A DNA stretch of 64,000 nucleotides from Symbiodinium natans (lineage: Eukaryota; Sar; Dinophyceae; Suessiales; Symbiodiniaceae): contig CAJNDS010000094.1 in NCBI GenBank assembly GCA_905221605.1, positions 62,001-126,000 on the forward strand, in the 5' to 3' direction. Under the pieces are notes generated by a model, which saw only the letters and a list, made by a program, of their open reading frames with translations, did not search any database and had not been told where the DNA came from. Shown here piece after piece: positions 11,801-22,320 of the stretch; positions within the stretch are counted from its first letter, which is position 1, and each line of letters opens with the position of its first letter. Both the position numbers and the translations under genes were made by a program.

Positions 11801-14708
11801 AGCCCGCAACCACACCAACGGGGGGGATGGGCCAACGGCCTGAACACGCCCTAAACTGTCTTTGGCAGTGGGACTTACGGATTCCGAAAGGACGTGCCCT
11901 GGCATTCAGCGCAACATACTGATTCAAAAAGCCCTGAGAGGCCCTGAGAGACCCTTCACAAGCCACTTCTCCTAGCCTGTCTGAGGTCAGTCGCCAGAAG
12001 GAAGATATGCAACGCTTGATTCTTGCTTTGCGTGGCCTTGGCTGCCTGGCTCTCCTGATCTGCACTTGCGAGAAGTTGCTGCTGACTCTGCGAGCGGTAG
12101 TGCCAAATCAAGTATTCCACCGACGCGATTCCCGTGGAAGCTTTGAACTGATTGCAGAACGGCCTTTGTTGTGGCATGTCTTTGGGCTGGTTGCGAAACT
12201 GGACCCTTGATGCGGATGAGGATGCTGCCATCCATGTCTTTGTCACGGGTGCAATCAGAACACCCCAGCAGCCCAGTCGAGGGGCACACAAAGCTGTACT
12301 GGAACAATTCTCTGGGCACCGCGCCGCATTGCTGTAAGCTACAATGGCCAGCCGGTCTCTTCCATTGAGCAGCTGTATCACTGTCCTCGTGGCACAAAGC
12401 AGACACATGCAGCAATGCGAGTGGAGGCCAAGGACGCAGCAGCAGTCCGAAGTGCGTGCTTGACAATGTCAATGAGGGCCAGTCCGTGGCCTCAGCAACG
12501 GCAAACGCAGACCTTGAAGCCGACCTTTCGTTAGAAAAACCTCAGCAATACCTCAGCAGCCTGCTTACCGACACTCCTGCGCCATCTGCCAGCATCGCCT
12601 CGTCGCATATGAAAGATCTGGACTAAGCCACAGCACTTTGCGGGAAGCACGATCCAGCCCATGCCTCTGCAGCCATAGAAGTGGACACCTGAGCCGACAA
12701 ACGGTCAACCAACTGCAGTCCTCTTTGATCTGATGCAGTCACTGAACTTGCTTGAAGCGCAGCAGAAGAGGTGCTTGCATCAACGACGCAGCAAATGTCG
12801 GAGGGCGTTCGGACATGGCCCACTGGTGGAACCTGGGCCGTGCAACTGTTGTGGAGGCCATGTGCTCTGCTCAGCGACTAGGGCTTACAAAGCGCCTGAG
12901 TTCTGGGCTAAAGAGATGAGAATCTCAGAGTCCTGCCACGCAGTCTTTCACCGAGCATGCAAGACATGGCGTGGGTTCTGATTCGCTCTATGGCCCGCAC
13001 ATTGGCCGCCTCCATGCCTAAGTGACGGCTATTGCTCACCCCTTGGCTACTGCTCACCCTGAAGGCTTTGTCTACCGCTGGGATCCAGTCGTACGCCTAT
13101 CATGTCATAGAATCTTCCCAGCTTCGTTTAACGATCAAAAACCTTTCAGTGGCTCTCTCCTCCATTTCTTCCGCGGACTCGCCCCACCGTGCACCAAACA
13201 ATGCAACACAACTCTGGACCGGGATGCCGCCGATATGGAAGATGAGAGATGCCTTGTAGTCACCTCTTGACTGCAAACGAGGGGCACAAAGCTACTGCCT
13301 GCTCATCTTCAGTTGGAGGAGGAACCGCCTCAGCCTGCGATTGGGATTGCAATTCACTTAGCGCAGCTACCTTCACAAAGAATCACATGAACAAGCTCTG
13401 CGCAACCCTGACCCTGACCAATGTTGTCCAAATCTTGCTAGTCAGAGAGAGTCTTTGCACGTGTCCTAGTGGAGTGCTTCGGCGCGTTTGAGGGCGCGTG
13501 CTCACCGCTCTCTGCTTTTGCTTAAGTCAGCAACATGGTCACATGGTGCAGAACGTGCGCAGTGGGCGCCCGCTAACATGCGGCATCGAGCCGGGCAAAG
13601 GGCGGCGAGCCCTGCGAGGGTGCGACCAAACTCGCCGGCAGGGGGCCACCAACGTGTTCAACAGCCCTGTGTCGCTTGGGACCCTCTCGCGCTGGACAGC
13701 GGTATCGGGAGGAGCTTTGAAAGAACCAACGATACGATCAGGCACATCCTCAAGCGGACTTCTGGGGGCACAATCGGCGCGACGGTGTCGGAGCAAAGCC
13801 CGAAGCTGCACATGCTATCAAAGCAGCCTGGCGCACATCTCTGCGCCAACGAAATCGGGTCTTGGAACAAACCACGCATGAGCAAGCCCTGGGCAACACT
13901 GACAACAGGCATAACGCTCCATGCGTGCGTCCGAGAACCAAACCAAAACAGCGTCTAGCCTCGATAGTTCTAGCTGCAGCCACGGTGGACGGGGCCTCAC
14001 GATGCAATGCTTGAGTGCTTGAGTGTTTGTTGCACGCTCCCCCAGATGATCCTGAGTCGTGTGATAGATGTTGAGAGAGCCTCCTGTCCCATCAGCGCAT
14101 CTCGCAGAGCGAAGTTCACACGGATCTCGGTCGAAGAGGTCTCCTCACAGACGCTTGAGCACTCTGTAGCTTGCTAGATCCCTTTCTCTCTTGGAGAAGC
14201 GGAAGGCCTGTCGACAGGTTGGACACTGAAACTTCCCAGCGTGAGCAACCTCAGGGAAGAGTTTAGTGTCACTGGATGGTACTGGAATTCAGTTCTGAAT
14301 GCCTCGAACCTCCAATCGTGTGACAAGCACAGCAGATCGCGGAAGGCGCCCACCCGTACGCTACGGAGCTTCAAAATCCCTTAAATTTCGCATCCCGCTG
14401 TCTCGTGCCTGCTCCAAGCAGCTGCTGCAGAAGGTATGTCCACAGTTCAGCACCTTCGACAAGAGCCCTACGAACCGAAGAGGATGAATGGATGAAGAGT
14501 TTCGATTCAAGTTTTGATTTGGGTGTCGATTTGGGGTTGATGTTGGTGCCTGCGGCACGCGGCTCGGCAGCGCGTAGCTCTGCAGACCTGCTACGTTGCG
14601 ATAGCAATACGTTGCAATACTGAGATACCGCTGAGTCTACTGCAGCCCACATCTCCCCACCGAGTGAGAGAAACTTGATTTGAGTCTCAGACATACAGGA
14701 CACTCCAT
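8893..14708 (-). CDS. RING finger and von Willebrand A domain protein, probable E3 ubiquitin ligase
   Basis: The likely start is ATG at 14708-14706, opening MECPVCLRL, the first Cys pair of a RING finger. The next exon (14475-14388) reads KVLNCGHTFCSSCLEQA, and the exon near 14238-14180 reads FQCPTCRQAF, completing a C3HC4 RING. An exon at about 14130-14060 gives RVNFALRDAL. A vWA domain follows. About 12810-12710 gives SDICCVVDASTSS with a DxSxS metal-site motif. About 12490 gives LIDIVKHALRT and about 12370 gives VIQLLNGRDRLAIVAYSNAA. About 12050-11990 gives NQALHIFLLATD. 11933-11879 gives FLNQYVALNA and ends at a GTAAGT donor. 9361-9306 gives LPCSLSAFGFGYELD and 9238-9196 gives LLHELARLGSASY. 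9064-9020 gives AFIPDAGFVGTVFVN and 8934-8893 gives AVTNLLVTMGANP. The junction TAT/GTG to GAG/GCT joins SASY to AFIP exactly. RING-vWA proteins are known as ubiquitin ligases; that activity is inferred here. The 3' end is not fixed. Confidence 0.75.
10740..10900. repeat. CCCTAAA-like tract and poly-G run inside a vWA-gene intron
   Basis: Degenerate CCCTAAA words run from about 10740 to 10835, followed by a 12-base poly-G run near 10887-10898. The tract lies in the 2.5-kb intron between 11878 and 9362. Confidence 0.7.
11565..11800. repeat. C-rich runs and degenerate CCCTAAA array
   Basis: Poly-C runs at 11569-11577 and near 11592-11599 are followed by about 25 imperfect copies of CCCTAAA/CCCGAAA-type words to 11800. 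It lies just inside the donor end of the 2.5-kb vWA intron (donor at 11878). It is telomere-like in sequence but interstitial. Confidence 0.8.
12820..14050 (-). other. RING-vWA linker region with possible exons
   Basis: Between the RING exons and the vWA exons, the minus strand has long open frames at 13912-13658 (including LMRGLFQDPISLAQR) and 13811-13539. They may encode the linker between the two domains. Frames conflict and no motif decides among them. Plus-strand open frames at 13488-13958 are GC-rich shadows. Confidence 0.3.
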
Positions 14709-14979
14709 CGTGCGAACCGCCGTGTAGCGGCGTAGACTTGCAAGCAGCCTTACTGCCTACTTTGCGTTTGGGGGCTAGCTTCCTGCAGAGAGTGGTGCAT
14801 AGTGCATGGAGTATGGACCTGGAGTATATTGTTCCGCCGTTATGCACATCATCCCACCGAACCCCGTCTTCTGATCCATGACTGAAGCTACTGCCACAGC
14901 GAGTTCCAAATAGCAGGAAGGACAAAATAGGAGCTGCCTTCACAAAGCACAGCGCGCAGACATGGGCAGATACTCTTTT

Positions 14980-17900
14980 CCGCGCTGGGACACATCTTCT
15001 CCTGCTTCTGAGAGACAACGCGGACACTGGCAGCAAAAGCCGTTGCGCTGAAGCAGATACCTCCAAGTACAGAGCCCTCCCACCAAGTCTAAGCAAAGCA
15101 CAGCCAAGCATTTTACACACAACACAAGGATCAAAATCCAAAACAGTTAATACTAGAAGCTTCTTGACTCTCTTGCCGACGCGGAACTCACGCCGTTGCT
15201 CCACAGGCCACTCAAGCAATTCTGGCAGCCCGTAGTTCACCACCAATGCCTGGCCCAAGTTGTGAAGCTCTGTTGGAAGTCTCCCTTGGATCCCTCTAAA
15301 CCCTAAAACCTAAACCCTAAACCCAGACCATACAAAAGATGCTCTTCAAACAGGGCTCATCTCCAGGCTCAAGGTCACGATCCGCCTGGACGAGGCAGGT
15401 GCCATCGTCGGGCCTTACAAGCTGTGCCCTTCTCTTAGACGGATTAGATCCCTAGAAGGATGAGGAGGTGACAGGGTAAGCAAAGCAACCGATCAAGAGC
15501 TAGGGCCCGGAGAGGAGGGTGAAGTATTTGGGTAGCTGTTGTTGGTAGCCGATCCGACACGTAAGGACATCGAAAGGTAGCGAGAGCTTGCAGCCGACTC
15601 CGGGTGCTGTTCTAAACTGTGCGGCATTGGTATCTTCTGGAGCTGTACATGCGCAGATGAGGAGGATGGAGCAAATAAGGGAGAGAGATCTTGGGCCTGC
15701 TATTGGCCTGATGCAAGGCAGAACGTAAGGCCATGTAAGGCCGAGCTACACTTGGAATCCTGGCTGAAGCGGTCGGAAGACTTGCCGCAGCCGAACAGTA
15801 GGAGCACATGAATGGTTCAATCGGCTGACCTCGACCCAGCAACGGATGGTGCACTTGCATCGCTTCTCGCATTGCATTGCACAGGTCTTGCGTATTTGAA
15901 CACAGAGATCATGGAGCATCACTTCACGCTGAGGCGCAAGAGAATACACGGCGTAGATATTGGGCTCCGCATTGGGAGACACTTGCTGCAAAAAGCCTTG
16001 CATCTTGCGTATGAAACATGTTCGACGGGCAATATCGACAAGATATTCACGGAAAGAAGCGCCACTTACAGCCATGTTGCGGTTGGCCTCCCAACGCAAC
16101 AATGCCCCAGTCAGGTTTTGAAGTTCAGAAGCTTCTGGCTCTTGGGCTCTTCCATATGTCATAGCCTGCCAAACCTCGGCAGCCTGAGCCTGGCGGCAGG
16201 CTCCCCATAATGCTTTGCCTGTTCTGGCTATTACCTTTGCTCTGTTGCCCCAACACAACAGACGCTACGGTGACTTTGCACAGTTGTAAGCTGATTTTGA
16301 GACACTGGTTTTGCAAATGCCGCGCCTGCACTCTCGCTCGGGCCTGTGCACTGAAGCCGTCCCCGGCAGAAAGGGACTCGAAGGCTTCGACCTCCACACC
16401 TTTGCAGCCCTCTGGCGAGAGCATGAACAGAACGAGGCAATAAAACTCAATGCCGTAAAAAACCATGACGCCGGGCCTTGGGTTGATTCTTTACGCCCCG
16501 AAGCCCGCATGTTGAAGTAAGCTCTGCAAACTTCATTCACGTCATTCGCGGTCAAGAGGAACGGCAGCTCCTGGCATCGATTCTTCGCAATCGCATTTCT
16601 TCACAGCGGTGACCTGATTTGTTTCGAGGCTTGGGGCCCAATAGTTCTCTCGGTTGATCCCGAGGTTGGGTATGGGGCTTAGAGTTCAGGATTTTGCACC
16701 CAATTTGCCGCTTATAGAAATTGTATGGGGTTTGTGTCCGGAGTTTTGCGCGAAAGTTTGGCGGGTTTTGGCCGAAAATTGCTTTTTGTTTTTCGGGTGA
16801 AATTGTATAAGGCTTGTCTGGAGTTTTGGGGGGTTTCGGGGGTTTTGGCGGGTTTGGGGGGGGTTTGGGGGGTTTTGGGGGGGCGTTTTGCTCTTTTGCT
16901 TTTGCTGAAATTTGGGGGAGGTTTTGTCGGGGGGGGATTGGGTTGTTTTGGGGGCTTTGGGGGCCTCAAGGGGCGCCGGGGGCATCTTTCGGGGCTTTCA
17001 TTCCTTGTTCAGGGTCTTTTGCACTGTGAAGAATGAAGGAGTATCGTACTGAAACGCGTACAATTCCTATTTATCCTGTCCTTGAGGGTTTAGGGTTTAG
17101 GGTTTAAGGGTTTAAGGGTTAAGGGTTAAGGGTTTAGGGTTTAGGGTTTAGTGTTTAGGGTTCAGGGTTCAGGGTTTTGGGGTTTAGGGTTTAGGGTTTA
17201 GGGTTTAGGGTCTGTATAGGGTTTATTTAGGGTTTAGGTTTTAGGGTTTAGGGTTTAGGGTGAAGGGTTTATTAGGGTCCAGGGTCTAGGGTCTAGGGTC
17301 TAGGTTTAGGGTTTAGGGTTTAGGGTTTAGGGTTTAGGGCTTAGGGCTTAGGGCTTAGGGCTTAGGGCTTAGGGCTTAGGGCTTAGGGCTTAGGGTTTAG
17401 GGTTTAGGGTTTAGGGTTTAGGGTTTAGGGTTTAGGGTTTAGGGTGGTTAAGGGTTGAGGGTTTAGGGTTTAGTGTTTAGGGGTTAGGCGGGGGAAAGGA
17501 TAAACAAATGTTGAAGGGTTCCACTCACACGCGTTGCCTTCAAGAGCATGACAATAGCGAATAGGCAAACTGCATCAACAAAAACCACCCCCCCCCCCCC
17601 CCCCCCCCCCCACACGGGCCCACCCCCCCTCCTCCACCCCCCCTCCTCTCCTAGGCCCTCCTAGGCTTGTTTAGGGGTCAGAGGGGGGCCCATCCCCTGT
17701 TGGCAATTTTGGAACAGCAAGAACGTATGAGGCTCCCAAAGAGACGACAGCTACAAGGATGGCGAAGCCCAGGGCCCGGGACCAGGATCCCGGGACACAC
17801 ATTCGCCTCGGCTTCCTGCCGAGAAGCGTCTGGAACAAGCAGACCCTCCTGCCAAATTTTCTGACGCCACCCCCCCCCCCCCCCCGCCCTGTGGGACCCC

Positions 17901-19535
17901 CCCCAATCGCTTGGAGGAGCTGCAAACCGATGCCGTGGAGGGTCCCGCTGTCGGTGCCTCCTACAGGGGAGTGCCCCCAAAACCCCCCCCCCCCCCCCCC
18001 CCCCCCACCCCCACCACCCCCCCACCCCCCACCCCCCCCCCCACCCCCCCCCCCCCCCCCACCGGAGCCAGGTTTTTTTTGGGTGTTTTTTTTGGTTTTT
18101 TTTGGGTATGTTTGTGGGTTTAGGGTATGCTTTTGGGTTTAGGGTATGTTTTTGGGTTTAGGGTTTAGGGTTTAGGGTTTGGGGTTTAGGGCTTAGGGTT
18201 TTAGGGTTTTAGGGTTTTAGGGTTTTAGGGTTTTAGGGTTTTGGGGTTTTGGGGTTTTTGGGGTTTCGGGGTTTTAGGGTTTTAGGGTTTTAGGGTTTTA
18301 GGGTTTTAGGATTTAGGGTTTAGGGTTTAGGGTTTAGGGTTTAGGGTTTAGGGTTTAGGGTTAGGGTTTAGGGTTTAGGGTTTAGGGTTTAGGGTTTAGG
18401 GTTTAGGGTTTAGGGTTTAGAAAACCAAAAAAAATACCCAAAAAAAACCAAAAAATATACCCAAAAAGAACCCCCACCCCCCACCACCCCCCCCCCCCCC
18501 CTTTAACCTCTCTGCCCTTCCTTCTGCGAAACCCTCTTTCCTCCTTTCCTGTCCTGGGGCCGGCCCGGCTGCCGAGGCGGCGCGCGCAAGCGTTTACAAT
18601 TATTACATGTTTGTGGGGGGCCAGGCCCCACTAGCACCAGTTCAAATCCTAAATTGGGGTCGGAACTGCCCCACCCCAGACCCTGCCAGACCCTGAAACA
18701 AGTTGGACGGCGATCCTGCAACCATTGTGATAAGCCCAAGACCAAAACAGCCCACGCAACATGCCTCCTTCCCTGCTCAAAAAGCAACTCATGATGTTCC
18801 GCAACTAGCCTCACCTCCAAAAACCCGTGAGACAAGGTCCAGCGTCCGGCTCCGTGCCGCGCTCTGAATGTTTGTGACGGTTTGCATTGCATTTGACTAA
18901 GAGCAGCTGCCTCTGGAATTCCCCCCCCCCCCCCCCCGCTGCACCCCGTAGTTCTTCATCGCTCATCGCAAAGGTGCGAGGCGACAGAGATCTGTCTTGG
19001 TTGTCCCTAGACCCTGGTTGATGCTTGTTTAGAGTCTTCAAACCTCGGCCGCCTGGCTTGCCAGGGTTTCATTCTGGGAAACAGCTCTGTACGGTCAGCT
19101 GCTGGACAAAGACCGACAGAAACCATACTTAGTGATACAAGAAGAGCAGCTGCAACTGAGAGAGACGTTGTTCCAGAGCACAATTCAATAACGTCAAATT
19201 TTCATCACGTCAAGCAAAAGCAGCATCTTACGGCATCTTGCAGCGTACTTTGCGGCGCAGACTTTGAAGACGTTAGAAGGCCGTCCCATGCTGTCCCAAA
19301 CCCCTGGCTATTGACAACTGCAATGTGTGGTCAAACTAAGTCTGAAACACCTATACTGGCCGGAAAGCTAAAAGCCTTTCGTGAATTTGCAGCTTCCTGC
19401 CTCTCCTTGAACACCACGCTGCCAGCAGTGAAGGCTCTACTGGCTTGCAAGCCCCTTCCTGATCGAGCGGTCTCCACAAGCACAGCACTAGAAGTCGAAG
19501 GGTTGGACCTCGCATGCTCCGGCCTTTGATTGAGT
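14980..19535 (-). CDS. SET-domain protein (SMYD-like), multi-exon
   Basis: Exons for a SET domain appear in order on the minus strand. About 19530-19350 gives VETARSGRGLQASRAFTAG and VVFKER, the N-terminal SET strand. About 15815-15760 gives VSRLNHSCAPTVR, the conserved NHSC cofactor-binding motif. About 15262-15180 gives GQALVVNYGLPELLEWP, the catalytic-site Tyr region. About 15055-14980 gives LLQRNGFCCQCPRCLSEAGE, the post-SET Cys cluster. Possible exons in between are about 16440-16300 (VEVEAFESLSAGDG), 16200-15870 (FREYLVDIARR) and 18830-18720 (SHGFLEVRLVAEHHELLFEQ). The SAM-dependent lysine methyltransferase role is known for the family; the substrate is unknown. If the 19.5-kb exon belongs here, an intron holds the large TTTAGGG and poly-C blocks. 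Alternatively two SET genes lie here. The C-terminus before the RING gene start at 14708 is not fixed. Confidence 0.6.
15290..15325. repeat. Short CCCTAAA tract in a SET-gene intron
   Basis: Three to four CCCTAAA-type words lie directly upstream (minus-strand sense) of the exon that encodes GQALVVNYG. Confidence 0.75.
16690..17030. repeat. G-rich imperfect repeat (TTTGGGG-like)
   Basis: The plus strand is dominated by GGGGTTT, GGGTTTGGGG and GGGGGGG words. This yields Gly/Phe-rich (plus) and Pro/Lys-rich (minus) spurious open frames. It adjoins the TTTAGGG block and is probably a decayed relative of it. G-quadruplex potential is evident from the G runs. Confidence 0.6.
17081..17492 (+). repeat. 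Interstitial TTTAGGG array, block 1
   Basis: About 400 bp of TTTAGGG repeats read on the plus strand, with variant subarrays. Between 17337 and 17395 the unit becomes CTTAGGG, about eight copies in a row. Other variants include TTCAGGG and TCTAGGG. TTTAGGG is the Arabidopsis-type telomere repeat also used by dinoflagellates. The position, between exons of a SET gene, shows that it is not a chromosome end. Confidence 0.95.
17586..18062. repeat. Two poly-C/CCA-rich blocks
   Basis: Poly-C runs occupy 17586-17640 and 17870-18062, interrupted by single A or G bases and by about 230 bp of ordinary sequence (17641-17869). They lie between the two TTTAGGG blocks and produce a Pro-rich artificial frame. 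Length here may be unreliable in assembly. Confidence 0.9.
18119..18420 (+). repeat. Interstitial TTTAGGG array, block 2
   Basis: About 300 bp of TTTAGGG repeats with an internal TTTTAGGG/TTTTGGGG variant section at about 18196-18305. An A-rich tail with ACCC words and a poly-C run (18421-18502) follows. Confidence 0.95.
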
Positions 19536-19559
19536 ACATCTTGCAGGCAACGCATTTGT

Positions 19560-20868
19560 TGACATCTGAATGCAGAAAAAAACAAGCGGTAAGACTATGT
19601 GTAAGGTGAGAGTACTTGAGAAAGTGCTGCTTGAACAAAAACCACGGCGCCGGACACTGTATCCAAATTGGAGGCACTGCTCTGGGACAAGGGCCGTGCG
19701 CCCGCGAAAGCGCGGATGCAAGAAGCGCACCAACCACCTCCCAAGTCCCAAGCGCGCAGTAACATATACCCCTAGTCGGAGTCTCTTAGTCACACCACAG
19801 GCATTCACACTCATTCAAACAGGACAGCACGAAGAGAACTCCGCTCCAACTCCAGTCCAACGCCTTCCAGATCTGTCAAAGCTCACAACTTCGCACGGTT
19901 CTCCTTCTAGCTCTTGCGACACGCCTGTGCAGCTGCAGCAATGTGAAACAATGTTCAGCTAAAGTACTAACTAAGAACTAGCTAGCTTAGCAGCTAAGTA
20001 CACTTTCAGTACACTTTAAGTACACCAAGTACACTCTAAGCCATTGTTCGAAGAGAACCTCGATTGGACATACATTCGGCCTGTCAAGTAGACCGTCGAG
20101 CCGGCAGGAAGCCGCAGTTGCAAGCCATGGATTGCACAAGCTGCCACACCTGAGCGCTCACCTGAGGTTCGGCGATTGCCAGCGCGCCTCTGAAAAGGCA
20201 GAGTTCGCAGTGCCAGGAACGAGACGACTGCTGCGGTCACGTGCCCTGAAGTGGGCACCCAACTCGGCGGCAGCTGCCTGAGATGAAGGGTCCATCCAGT
20301 CTCCACCCGTGTGCGCGGAGCGCCCTCGCCAAAGCCCAGTGAAGCAGGGATCATCGACGGAGTTGCACCGGTTGCTCGTAAGGGCACTTCCCGCCGTGGT
20401 GCTATATACATGGCATGGCATCAAAGCTCATTCTTCAGATCCGATGTGCTTCTTTGGGGGGAGCACCCGAGCAACAAGCAGAGGAGGATTCTCTCACTGG
20501 TGGCTGTTTGCCCTCTGACGACGGCTGTGCACTTACTACGCACTTTACGCACTTTTTACGCCTCTCTCCCTCCCGGCTCTCCGGGCTCACTGCGCAGATT
20601 TTTGCGCGCGGTCCACCCCCTTTGGCCCGTCTTTTGGCTGGGTGGTAAAAGCTTAACGGCTTAAACCTTCACAGACTGCCAGGGGCAAAAGTCTGCTGCA
20701 AATTGAAAATTGCACAGCTCTTGATGGATGTCAGTATCTACAAGAACCACCAGCTCCAACACAAGTCACGGACAATTTTGATGTACATCCTCCAGGAGCA
20801 TGCGATCACATAAAAAAATAGGTCTTAAACTGGCATTAATTGCCTAGGACTGCTACTAAGAATACATG
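19560..20868 (-). other. Interval between the SET and EamA genes; possible exon near 20.2 kb
   Basis: The minus-strand frame at 20424-20158 contains GGDWMDPSSQAAAAELGAHF and RDRSSRLVPGTANS, which read like protein and could be an upstream exon of the SET gene. Otherwise nothing is convincing. A short imperfect repeat of AAGTACACT words lies at about 19996-20036. Confidence 0.3.
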
Positions 20869-22137
20869 TCACGTGTCACCTTCCGCATGGTGCGAAAGCC
20901 TTTGGCTGAATCGCCGCGGTTCGAAATGGAGACTGCCCGCCATGTTCATGCACTCTTCTACTCGGATAACTTGTCTGCAGGACACAACGTACGCCAGCGT
21001 GAGAAATGTAGCCACTAGCGCAAAGCTTGTTTGTGCAACGAAGGTAAAGGGGTCGTGAAGAAGCGCAATGTCTGATGCGTATTGGCAAGCAGCAGCTGTC
21101 CCAACAAAGAGCATGTAGCTAGACTCTGCCTTAATGCCCAGGGAGCTATTGGCCACCTTCAACAGAAGTGTGGAAGACGCCAAGCTCAAAGATCCATATA
21201 AGAACAAAGCTGCGAAGTGTGGCCAGTCCAATGTCCATAGCACACGAGCTTCTTCGGGGAAGATTAAGGCCACCGGACTGAACATGATGAGCCCTACTCC
21301 GCCCGACCAGGTGAGCAGAACAGTATGATGCACAGAACCACACAAGTTGCGCTGAACCAAGGCAGATGTCGCCATGGCCAGGGCGGCTAACAAGCCCAAA
21401 ACCGTGCCAAGGAGGGTTGCCTGGCTGCTATGAGCTGCAGCGTTCAACATTGGTAGCACCGACAGCAAGAGCCCCACAGAGGCCAGACTCTCATCCCATT
21501 CAATGGGCTCCCTGAGAATACACTGCTTTAAAATGGCACCGAAGCTTGACAGCGTCGCAACCCCAGCAAGTACGTATGTCCCAGGTGCCAGATGCACGGC
21601 GCCACATAGCAGCATTGAACTGGCACTGATAGAGAAAGTGCCGAGAAGCATCTGAATTGCTTGCTCAGGACAATCTGGAAGTGCAGATGGCTTGCGTGGG
21701 TGAAATCTCACAAGCGCCACACCCGTAAACGCAAGCATGACGAATCGCGCGTAGATGAGATCTAGGACACCAATGCCCGCTCGCAAGTTTGCATTCTCGG
21801 AGAGGTTGGTACCCACTAGGCTCAGCGCAGCTAGTATAGAGGTGAATACTCGACTGTGCTCAAAACCTCGTAGCGATGCCAACTCTCCGACCAGCACCAA
21901 GCTGCAGATGGCTGTGGCCATGCAAAAAACTGACTGCGGCTGCTCGATGACGTCCAGGGACACGGCTGCTTGGGCTAGCTTCTTAGCCGTGGTCCAGTGC
22001 TGGCGCTTGCCTTGCGGTTGCGGTTGCGGTGAGACCGCAGAGATCGCAGCCTCTGGGTCCCAGCGCAGCACGTTGCTGGCAAACACCCCGGACGCATTGA
22101 ACGGCGCCACATCTGTTCGCTGGCTCGCCTCAGCCAA
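20869..22137 (-). CDS. EamA/DMT-superfamily membrane transporter, 422 aa
   Basis: A single uninterrupted frame, rare in this window. After a polar N-terminus of about 60 residues come roughly ten hydrophobic segments in two halves, as in drug/metabolite transporters with duplicated EamA domains. The end of the first half (about residues 185-245) reads AVHLAPGTYVLAGVATLSSF, then REPIEWDE, the usual position of the EamA Glu-rich loop. The second half (about 255-400) includes LLGTVLGLLAALAMATSALV, a Gly-rich helix and SSYMLFVGTAAACQ. Length fits SLC35/EamA-like carriers. Substrate and membrane cannot be inferred. The start Met is the first in the frame and precedes a plausible cytosolic tail. 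Absence of introns could reflect a retrocopy, but no spliced-leader relic was found upstream. The tail carries RRFSQRLSHHAEGDT. Confidence 0.8.
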   Translation of the reverse strand: MAEASQRTDVAPFNASGVFASNVLRWDPEAAISAVSPQPQPQGKRQHWTTAKKLAQAAVSLDVIEQPQSVFCMATAICSLVLVGELASLRGFEHSRVFTSILAALSLVGTNLSENANLRAGIGVLDLIYARFVMLAFTGVALVRFHPRKPSALPDCPEQAIQMLLGTFSISASSMLLCGAVHLAPGTYVLAGVATLSSFGAILKQCILREPIEWDESLASVGLLLSVLPMLNAAAHSSQATLLGTVLGLLAALAMATSALVQRNLCGSVHHTVLLTWSGGVGLIMFSPVALIFPEEARVLWTLDWPHFAALFLYGSLSLASSTLLLKVANSSLGIKAESSYMLFVGTAAACQYASDIALLHDPFTFVAQTSFALVATFLTLAYVVSCRQVIRVEECMNMAGSLHFEPRRFSQRLSHHAEGDT

Positions 22138-22320
22138 GGGAAAATGCGCCCCTCACCTATGCCAAGACTGCCTCAAGTGACACCAGGTGGCGTTGGCGAG
22201 CGCGGCTGGTGGCATAGTGTGTGCCTTGCTTCATGCGTTAGTCTAAGCATAGGCTTCAACCAGCCACACAGATTTGGCATGATTCGCATGATCTGTGTCT
22301 TTGCTACGCAAAGCAAAGCT

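Noticed and set aside
17678-18142. Pro-rich and Gly-rich open frames
   Set aside because: They are translations of the poly-C blocks next to TTTAGGG arrays.
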